DNA of 6,937 nucleotides from JANWYT01 sp034432435 (GTDB taxonomy: Bacteria; Chloroflexota; Anaerolineae; Aggregatilineales; Phototrophicaceae). Where the stretch lies: the NCBI GenBank assembly GCA_034432435.1, contig DAOUBS010000015.1, forward strand, positions 1 to 6,937, read 5' to 3'. Both the position numbers and the translations under genes were made by a program. A model generated the notes under the pieces. It was given only the letters and a program-made list of their open reading frames with translations. It had not been told where the DNA came from and made no database searches. Shown here piece by piece: positions 1 to 6,300 of the stretch; position 1 is the stretch's first letter, and every line of letters begins with the position of its first letter.

Positions 1-924
1 TGTCAGCAGCGCTCCCTCGACGCTGAAACGCTCACCAGTCTCATCGACAAACACGAGACTGCCCTGCACGCCGTCCGCGTTGAAGCTGAGCGTGCTCGGC
101 TCGGCAAGGCGGGCGGCTGTTTCGCTGTCGATCGTCAGCGTGTAGTCCGTGATGGCGTATTCAAAGCCCACGTTTGGGACAATTGATGTCCACAAATGGG
201 CGTTCAGAGCTACTGTTTGTTCGCCGCTGGCGGTCGTTTCGATCCAAACTTCGCTGTTTTCGCGGTCAATGTAGCGGGTGACGATGCGGTTTGTGAGCTG
301 GTTCGTCTGTTCAGCTTGGGTGATGGTGTTCGTGGTGAGCCGTTCTTCCACGTCGAACGCGGGGCTTGAACGGCGCTCGACACGTTCAACGCGGGCGGGA
401 TACGATCTCCCCATGTAGTTCAGCGAGACGTCGAACGTTGACGTTTGCGTATAGTCAACTCCAACGGCATAGCTGCCGACTACCTGCGCGTCGAACGTCA
501 TGGATGACACATCTCCGCTCAACGTTCCGCTCATGGTAATAGTGCTGCCTCGGCCGCCATCCTCCAGCAGCGCAACGCTGAACGAGGCCTCCCCGCGCAG
601 CGTGTCGAGCTGAGCGCTGGCGTTTTGCGCGTAGCGCACAGTCACGCGCCATGTGCCTTCACCGCGCACCATCTCATTGGTCTGTTCGGTGTCGCGCAGG
701 GTGGCTTCATAGCTCACCAATTCGGCTTGTAAGTCGGGCGGCAGCGCCTGCTGGATAGCCTGAAAGATCAAACCGCTGAAGAGTACCTGATAGGTAGGCG
801 AGTTGGCGAACAGGGAGCGCGCGGGCACAAGCTGTGCTTTGGCGAAAGCCAACAAGGGCGAGCCGCCGATCACCGTGATGAATAAACCCAAGATCACTTT
901 TCTGAGCAAATTTTTGTAGGGCAT
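1..924 (-). CDS. Secreted beta-rich protein of unknown function (3'-partial)
   Basis: The frame is open from an ATG at 924 to the left window edge with no stop, giving 308 residues and no C-terminus. Residues 1-30 look like a signal peptide: a basic start (MPYKNLLRK), a hydrophobic core at 10-27, and A-x-A cleavage options at AFA (26-28) or AKA (28-30). The product is therefore probably exported. The mature part has no cysteine and consists of alternating polar/hydrophobic stretches typical of beta strands, for example at 90-99 (GTWRVTVRYA), 112-121 and 228-241. Three F-D-(V/A) strand motifs occur at F144, F164 and F190. I recognise no family. The start is supported by an AAAAAGG ribosome site 6 bases upstream. 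The gene lies 18 bases behind the membrane-anchored FnIII gene and is probably co-transcribed with it. It could be a lipid- or polymer-binding envelope protein, but nothing seen proves that. Confidence 0.8.
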   Translation of the reverse strand, partial: MPYKNLLRKVILGLFITVIGGSPLLAFAKAQLVPARSLFANSPTYQVLFSGLIFQAIQQALPPDLQAELVSYEATLRDTEQTNEMVRGEGTWRVTVRYAQNASAQLDTLRGEASFSVALLEDGGRGSTITMSGTLSGDVSSMTFDAQVVGSYAVGVDYTQTSTFDVSLNYMGRSYPARVERVERRSSPAFDVEERLTTNTITQAEQTNQLTNRIVTRYIDRENSEVWIETTASGEQTVALNAHLWTSIVPNVGFEYAITDYTLTIDSETAARLAEPSTLSFNADGVQGSLVFVDETGERFSVEGALLT

Positions 925-930
925 AGCCAA

Positions 931-937
931 CCTTTTT
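931..937 (-). promoter_or_regulatory. Ribosome binding site for the secreted protein gene
   Basis: On the minus strand this reads AAAAAGG and ends 6 bases before the ATG at 924. It lies entirely in the 18-base gap after the stop codon of the preceding gene. It fixes the start of the secreted protein and supports translational coupling of the pair. Confidence 0.6.
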
Positions 938-942
938 GTGAT

Positions 943-1386
943 TTATGGGCGAGATGTGGGCACAGCTTCGACGATTTCAGACTGCGCAAGGGTAGCCCCG
1001 TCCGCACCGACGGCGACGACTTGATAGCGATAGGTTCTGCCGTTGGTGAGGCCGATGTCTTGATAGCGCGTGTCGTTGATCAGTTCAGCGTTGAGCGGGC
1101 GCTCTGCGCCGTCTCGGAAGAGTTGATAGCCCGCTGCGCCCTCAACGGGCGGCCACGTCAGCGTGATGAAGGTATTGTTCGGTGCGGCTTCCAGCGTTAG
1201 GCTGGCAGCGGCAGGGCTAGGGGATGGCGTGGGGGGCTGGGGCGTTTCAGTGATGGGTGGCTGCGTTGGTGCGTCGGTGACTGTCGGAGTCGTTTGAGCG
1301 GGTGGGTTCAAACCAGGCGCAACCAAGAGAACCAAGATCGCAAGCACTACAACCCCACCAATGACGAGCAGCGCGCGTCGATCCAT
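943..1386 (-). CDS. Single-pass membrane protein with Pro/Thr linker and one FnIII domain
   Basis: The protein has 147 residues in three parts. Residues 5-24 form one strongly hydrophobic helix behind a basic start (MDRR), which predicts an uncleaved anchor with the C-terminus outside. Residues 26-61 are a Pro/Thr/Ser-rich linker (TPQPPTPSPSP), which usually spans the wall or holds a domain off the surface. Residues 62-144 fit a fibronectin type III fold: core W78 in LTWPPVEGAAGYQLF, the R-Y-x-D-x-G-L-T-N-G-x-T-Y turn at 107-119, then YQVVAVGADG. No catalytic motif is present, so a binding or scaffold role is inferred. The ATG start has an AGAGGT site 8 bases upstream, and the stop is TAA. 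The secreted protein gene follows after 18 bases, which suggests the two products act together at the cell surface. Length and architecture look complete. Confidence 0.85.
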   Translation of the reverse strand: MDRRALLVIGGVVVLAILVLLVAPGLNPPAQTTPTVTDAPTQPPITETPQPPTPSPSPAAASLTLEAAPNNTFITLTWPPVEGAAGYQLFRDGAERPLNAELINDTRYQDIGLTNGRTYRYQVVAVGADGATLAQSEIVEAVPTSRP

Positions 1387-1394
1387 GACAAGCT

Positions 1395-1400
1395 ACCTCT
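1395..1400 (-). promoter_or_regulatory. Ribosome binding site for the FnIII membrane protein gene
   Basis: On the minus strand this reads AGAGGT, 8 bases before the ATG at 1386. It is the clearest Shine-Dalgarno match among the genes of this window and confirms that start. Confidence 0.6.
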
Positions 1401-1431
1401 TTCACTGCATGATATGACAGTTGCTAATCGT

Positions 1432-1459
1432 ATTTTATTTGAATGAGAAGAACGGGCAA
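1432..1459 (-). promoter_or_regulatory. Candidate sigma-70-type promoter upstream of the FnIII gene pair
   Basis: On the minus strand the -35-like box is TTGCCC (1459-1454, four of six consensus bases). After a 16-base AT-rich spacer comes the -10-like box TAAAAT (1437-1432, five of six). Transcription would start near 1425 and leave a leader of about 40 bases containing the AGAGGT ribosome site. This lies in the longest intergenic gap of the window (92 bases). It could drive the FnIII protein and the secreted protein independently of the genes to the right. The -35 match is weak, and no operator is visible. Confidence 0.35.
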
Positions 1460-1472
1460 CTAACGCCTGCCC
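1454..1472. repeat. Short inverted repeat in the 1387-1478 intergenic gap
   Basis: GGGCA (1454-1458) and TGCCC (1468-1472) form a 5-bp stem around a 9-base loop. It lies just after the stop codon of the short membrane protein gene. On the minus strand the hairpin is followed by GTTCTTCTC, which is pyrimidine-rich but not a true T run, so it is at best a weak terminator. One arm overlaps the candidate -35 box. It could also be a degraded copy of a dispersed palindromic repeat; a single copy cannot decide this. Confidence 0.4.
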
Positions 1473-1478
1473 TACGGT

Positions 1479-1949
1479 TTATAAGTATCGCAGGATGCTG
1501 GTGGGGTGGCGCTGGCGCAGCCGCGCGTAGAGCAAGCAGGCTAGCAGTAGGGGCGGGATGCTCAAGACGGCTAGCAGCATCGACAGCACAAATGGGCGGT
1601 TGGTGATGTGCTCGACCACTAGGTAGAGCGTATCCAACACCTTCGGATGCAGCACGTAGAAGATGAGCGCGTTCTGACGCTGCTGCGGCAGAACGCGCTG
1701 CATTGGGGAAGGAATGTATCTACGAAGAAGGTGATAGCCCCCCAGCAGCAGGCAGGCCAGCGCCAGATAGCTGAAGAGGTAGGCGAGATCGGGGGGGTGC
1801 TTGGTGAAGATCAATCGGCTGTCGCGGTAGAGGTTGCCAAAGCTGTTGAGCAGGATCACACCCGTGCGGATGGCGTCAATGGCTGCGATGCGCGAGGTCT
1901 GTTCTTGTTTCAATCGTTTGTTCGCATTGGCACAGCTTTCATTGCGCAT
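1479..1949 (-). CDS. Short membrane protein resembling a truncated DUF1624/HGSNAT-like acyltransferase
   Basis: The protein has 156 residues. There are two clear membrane helices (about 57-75 and 119-141) and a third moderately hydrophobic stretch at 93-112. Several short motifs recall the DUF1624 / heparan-alpha-glucosaminide N-acetyltransferase-like family as I remember it: R-I-A-A-I-D-A-I-R at 20-28 (like the family's N-terminal start), T-K-H-P-P-D-L at 49-55 (like TKYPPSL), ALIFYVLHP at 94-102 (like LFFYVLH), and a basic C-terminal tail ending LRYL. In full-length members these lie hundreds of residues apart, and such proteins have roughly 350-400 residues and about ten helices. This protein would lack most of the helices, so it is probably an internally deleted remnant without activity. 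No convincing ribosome site precedes the ATG. The reading frame upstream is open back to the stop of the glycoside hydrolase gene but contains no ATG, GTG or TTG. A genuine small membrane protein remains possible. Confidence 0.6.
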   Translation of the reverse strand: MRNESCANANKRLKQEQTSRIAAIDAIRTGVILLNSFGNLYRDSRLIFTKHPPDLAYLFSYLALACLLLGGYHLLRRYIPSPMQRVLPQQRQNALIFYVLHPKVLDTLYLVVEHITNRPFVLSMLLAVLSIPPLLLACLLYARLRQRHPTSILRYL

Positions 1950-2018
1950 TGCAGCATAGCAGATGCCAGCGCGTGACGCGAGACGTAATTTTTTCAGGTT
2001 ATGTATGCACGCTAGTTC

Positions 2019-3266
2019 TTAGAATAGGTTATACATCTCACAGTAAGCATGATAAAGCGCCTGCGCGTAGTCTGCGGGTGCGGTGTAGTACTCGACGGGA
2101 GAGATGGGCAGCGTCACCTTGCGCTCAGCCGGCAGGACTCTTGGCTGGGTCTGAGCGAAGCGGCGGATGACCTCCGCGTGCGGTTTGAGTGTGCCATTAG
2201 GGCGTACTAATCCGAAGTGGCGCTCATGGGTGGCCCCGTGAGGGTCACAGGGGGGGCGACCCCATAACGATTCGTGATAATCCGCGAAGCACCACAGCAT
2301 CGCGCCCGTGGCTCCTACCTGCTGCAAGCGCGGCAGCACGGCTTCAACGTACTCCGCAAGGGCGCGCTCGCTGGCCATGAACTGGGTGCGCGGTTGGCCG
2401 CCATAGCTGATCCACTCCCACGTTTCGCTGTCGCGGCCAGCGGGCGCAGTGCAGCCGCCCCATTCTTCTGCGAGGCAGGGCTTGCCACACAAGGCGCTGA
2501 CCAGTGCACACGTGAACGGCACAAAGTCGGGGTCAAGGTTGTGTCGCGCCCACGGGATGTACATCGGGTAGCCATGCATGACGGCGACATCGGTTTCAGC
2601 GTAGACATCGTGCACGCGCAGGCCGTTGTCTTCTAGCAGGCTGGCGACGTGCAAGCCGCAGGTGATGGGATGCTCGGGGTCGATGCTGCGAATGAGCGCG
2701 ACCATCTCGCGCACCCACGCACGACCTGCTTCAGCCGTATGAGGATGGGCGAACAAATCCGGCTCGTTGCCGAGGTTCCACATCCAGATCGCATCGTGGT
2801 TGTGATACTCGCGCACGACGGTTTCGAGCAGCAGGCGACTGGCGGTCAGCGCCTGCGGATCGTGGAACATGTTGCGGTATAAGCTAGGCACGATCTGGCC
2901 GCTGCTGATCACCTGTCTCATGTGAGGTGAGGCGGGCGGCGCGGCGTCGTCCAGCAGCCAGCGGGGCGACCAGTTCGGGCCGCTCATGTGGCCGGTGAAG
3001 CATGTGACGTCCAGCCCTAACCCATACGACGCGGCGACATCGCACACCTGCCCAAAGTGGCGCAGGCAGTCCGCGCTGACAGCGTCTGGCGTCGGCTGCC
3101 AGTCGTCCCACAGCAGAAAAATCCGAACGACGTTCAGCCCCAAATCGGCGATGAGTCGAAACTCCTCGTCTACTTCAGCGAGGTCAAAGTTTGACCACCA
3201 GTACATCGCTTTGCGGCGTGGCCAGTAATTTACGCCAAGGACGAATTGATCAGATGGGAAGCGCAT
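2019..3266 (-). CDS. GH5-like (cellulase-like) glycoside hydrolase
   Basis: This is a retaining glycoside hydrolase of the (beta/alpha)8 clan GH-A, closest in motif style to GH5 or cellulase-like/endo-beta-mannosidase (COG3934-type) proteins. With the ATG at 3266 it has 415 residues. The visible landmarks follow barrel order. GVNYWPR (11-17) is strand 1. VVRIFLLWDDW (46-56) carries the conserved Arg R48. WNLGNEPD (163-170) carries the acid/base candidate E168. HGY (231-233) is strand 6. LAEEWGG (265-271) carries the nucleophile, E268 by its EWG context or else E267. LWCFADY (324-330) is strand 8. Both catalytic glutamates are present, so the enzyme should be active; the substrate cannot be read. 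There is no signal peptide, so it is predicted to be cytoplasmic, unlike its neighbours. A GTG seven codons upstream (3287) is in frame, but GAAAGG sits 9 bases before the ATG and the family-like sequence begins right after it. The gene follows the giant repeat protein by 36 bases. Confidence 0.88.
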   Translation of the reverse strand: MRFPSDQFVLGVNYWPRRKAMYWWSNFDLAEVDEEFRLIADLGLNVVRIFLLWDDWQPTPDAVSADCLRHFGQVCDVAASYGLGLDVTCFTGHMSGPNWSPRWLLDDAAPPASPHMRQVISSGQIVPSLYRNMFHDPQALTASRLLLETVVREYHNHDAIWMWNLGNEPDLFAHPHTAEAGRAWVREMVALIRSIDPEHPITCGLHVASLLEDNGLRVHDVYAETDVAVMHGYPMYIPWARHNLDPDFVPFTCALVSALCGKPCLAEEWGGCTAPAGRDSETWEWISYGGQPRTQFMASERALAEYVEAVLPRLQQVGATGAMLWCFADYHESLWGRPPCDPHGATHERHFGLVRPNGTLKPHAEVIRRFAQTQPRVLPAERKVTLPISPVEYYTAPADYAQALYHAYCEMYNLF

Positions 3267-3275
3267 GTCAAAGAG

Positions 3276-3281
3276 CCTTTC
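3276..3281 (-). promoter_or_regulatory. Ribosome binding site deciding the glycoside hydrolase start
   Basis: On the minus strand this reads GAAAGG, 9 bases before the ATG at 3266. The competing GTG at 3287 has only an AAGG 13 bases upstream, so this site favours the ATG. Confidence 0.5.
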
Positions 3282-3302
3282 ACTCACAAGGTGCGCACTG
3301 CC

Positions 3303-6300
3303 TTAATTCGTGACGCGCACCCGCCGCAGTACCGACAGCGGCGAGGTGTTCCCTGCGTCATCATAGGCCTGCACCCGCCACAGATACGTGCCTGCTGGCA
3401 GTAGCGCGCTCGTTGGAACGCTCAGACGTGGACTGGTAACGATGTAACTGCGCACCAGCGATACGCCGTCCTCAGCTAGGATGTCCAGTCGAAAATAGGC
3501 TGAAGTAGGTGGGCTTGACCAACTAAAAGATGGCTGTGTTCCAGCGAACACCCAATGGGCCACCGGACTGATGAGCTGCGGGGCGCTGGGCGGCCCTGCT
3601 CGGTCGATGACAATCGTTCTAGGCGGGCTGACACGCTCAAACCCATACGGATACAGCGCGCGCACTCGCCAAGAGTAGGTTCCATCCACAACGGCCAACG
3701 CGCTGGCGCTGAATGCTGGCGTGTCGCTGGTTGTGCGGTGCAGCACGCGGCTGAAGGTCGAACTGTTCGACAGTTCAAACGTGTAGCGCACTGGCTGCCA
3801 CGCTGCCCCTGGCGGGGCGGTCCACGTGAACACAGCATCCGGATACTCGGCGGCGTTGAGGCGGTCATCCCCGGCGACTGGGGTCAACAGTGGGGCAGGC
3901 ACGCCAGCGCGCGTTTGGGCGAACGTGAACGGCGTGAGCGAGCTAGGCAGCGGCTCATCGCCTACGCCGACCCACCAGCGATAGATGCCCTCTGGCAGAT
4001 GTGGCAGTTGAACGCGGTTAGTGGTGGCAGTGATTGGCGTCAGGGGCTGCCCCTCGGCGCTGTCGACGGTGGTGAAGTCGCCGTCGGTGTCTAGGTAGAG
4101 CGTGTAGCTGCCAGTGTATCCAACTGGCACAGCCCATGCGAACTCAATCGGCTGGGTGGCGCTCGTCTGTTGGCGCACTGCCCGATGAGGTGGAAGCTGT
4201 GATAGGTTGATCTCCCATGTGGTTTGGCTGGCAGCGCTGAGGTTGCCCGCTTGATCGACGGCGCGCAGTGTTAGCGTGTGCTTGCCTTGTGACAGCGCTG
4301 CCGTGTGTTGTGTGTTGACGGTTGTGAAAGGCACGTCGTTGATCGTGCCTTCGTAGGCGGTCGCGCTTGGGATGGGCCGCCACGTAAGGCGCGGCTGGGT
4401 AGTGGTCAGTGTGCCGCCGAGCGGGAAGGTGATCATCGGCGCTGTGGGCGGGGTGCGATCTAGCGTAAACGTCCCGACTGCGCTATAAGGCGAGTGCCCG
4501 CCTCGGTCGAGCAGGGCGCGCACGCGCCAGAAGTACTTGCCATCTGGCCACGTGACCGGCAGCGTTGCGCTGGGCGCTGCGTCGGTCGTTTGGTGCGATG
4601 CAGTGAGAGGTTGAAAGGTGATGGAACGGCTGACTTGCAGCTCATAACCCACCACTTGCACGCTGACCAGCCCAGCGGGGGCTTGCCACGCAAACGTGAG
4701 ACCGTCGCTGGCCTGCGCCGCGTTCAGCAGTTGATCAGCGTCGCTCTCAACGAGTTCCAGCGCGGGCGCAGAGATCAAATCGGCCTCAGCAAGCACGTAG
4801 AAATGGGCCGCTGCGCCGACCGCTGCCGAATCGAATGGAATGGTGCTGGGCAGAACGACCCAGTAGTAATCTGCCCCGCGGCTGAGCGCGCTGCCGCTCG
4901 GCAGGGTGAACCGACAAGGGGTGGAACTGCAAGCAATTTCGTGCTGACTGTGCAGCGTGCTAAAGGTTGAATCGCTCGCAATGATGACCTGATATGTGCC
5001 CGTGTGCCACGGATAACGCTCAAAGACAAACTGCGGCAGGGTTGTGCTGAGATAAGCGTCATGGGCTGGGCTGCTGCCGAGGTGAATCGTGAACGGTAGG
5101 CGCGGGCTGACGCTCTCGTTGCCGGCTGAATCAACGGCGACAATGCGCCACTCGATAGGTGATTGTGGCAGCGGCGGGAACATCGACGCAGGCAGCCGAC
5201 TCGTGAGGAGTTCGGGTGCGCTGGCAGACACGACGCGGAAAGGATCGGCATGAGTCGGCTCAAAGAACTCGACGCGGTAGCCGTTACGAGGGTGCACGCC
5301 AGCGCTGGCCTGCCATCGGAGAGTTGGCAGCGGCGTTGTAATACGCATGGCCGCGCTAGGATAAAGCGGCGCGGGGACAGATGGCGGCGTCAAATCAACG
5401 GTGATGCGCTGCGTGGGGCTAGTTAGAACTAGCCCGTCATGATAGGTCGTGCGCACGCGCACAAACGGTCTGCTGACAAGCTCGTCTGCGGGAAGCTGTG
5501 CATGGGGCAGGCCATCGCACACCACCGGCACGCGCTGTACGTTTTGATTGAAAGCAGCGTTTGCAGCTAGTTCGACTTGATACGGGACTGCGTGCAGCAT
5601 GGGCGTGTGTTCTGGCTGCGCGCCTTGACAGCTCAGCAGCACGTCGCCCGCTGCGTGCTCTGCGATGTTCAAGGTGTTATCTGCGGCGACGAGGCCGAGT
5701 GTTGCCCGTGAGAGGGGCGACGCGCTGACGTACAGCGCACGAGACGGCAGGTCATCGCTAAGTGCAGCTCCAGTTGGGAACACACGCCAGTAGAACACGC
5801 CCGGCTGAAGCGTGACCGTGTACAAGTTGCCGCTGACGGTCGTTGAGCTGGGCAGCAGCTCGGTGAAAGTTGGATCGGTCGCAATTTGGAAGGTGTATTG
5901 TGTGTGGCCGGGTTGGGTCGCCCAACGGAAGGTAACAGGGCTGCGCGCGGACGCGCTGGGGGGAGGCGATTGGGCGATGTCAACCTGAACAGTAAAAGTA
6001 GTGTCAGCGCTGTTCCCCGCCGCATCAAATGCCCGCACGGTCAACACGTTTTGGCCGATTTTGAGGTCTGTGAGTGGCGTAAAGCGCGGCACAGTCAGCG
6101 ACGTGGGGCTGATGACAACCGGCGTGCTATCCTGAAGTTGGCTCACGGTGTAGTGGACTGCGCCAGTCGCCGCGGGAAAGCTCAAAGCGGGACGTAGATT
6201 TTGTGCTCGAACGGTTGGAATGGGCACAAACACGGGGGGCTGTGTGTCATAAACAAAGCTGCGCGGCGCGCTGAAGGGGGATGTGATCTCACTGGAAGCG

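Noticed and set aside
455..652. Minus-strand open frame of 65 codons
   Set aside because: It lies in another frame inside the secreted protein gene, which has a signal peptide and a ribosome site; the 65-residue product is Arg-rich and structureless.
1647..1976. Plus-strand open frame of 109 codons opposite the short membrane protein
   Set aside because: Because the membrane protein may be a remnant I considered this as the real gene, but its product lacks motifs, whereas the minus-strand frame has clear membrane helices and family-like motifs.
1970..1994. CGCG-TGA-CGCG hairpin followed after 8 bases by six T on the plus strand
   Set aside because: It would only terminate plus-strand transcripts, and no plus-strand gene is supported. 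The stem is 4 bp and the T run is too distant for a good terminator.
3285..3287. GTG as start of the glycoside hydrolase
   Set aside because: It is in frame but has no well-spaced ribosome site, while the ATG at 3266 has GAAAGG at 9 bases. It is kept only as an alternative.
3291..3298. GTGCGCAC palindrome between the repeat protein and the hydrolase
   Set aside because: It is eight bases with no extension into a stable stem and no matching second site, so chance is the simplest explanation in GC-rich DNA.
3555..4094. Plus-strand open frame of 179 codons opposite the repeat protein
   Set aside because: It is antisense to well-supported modules A4, B4 and C4, is rich in Arg, Gly and Ala with no domain or ribosome site, and is typical of the shadow frames of GC-rich genes.
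4494..4970. Plus-strand open frame of 158 codons
   Set aside because: It lies opposite modules A3 and B3, has no recognisable fold or motif, and is explained by the codon bias of the real gene.
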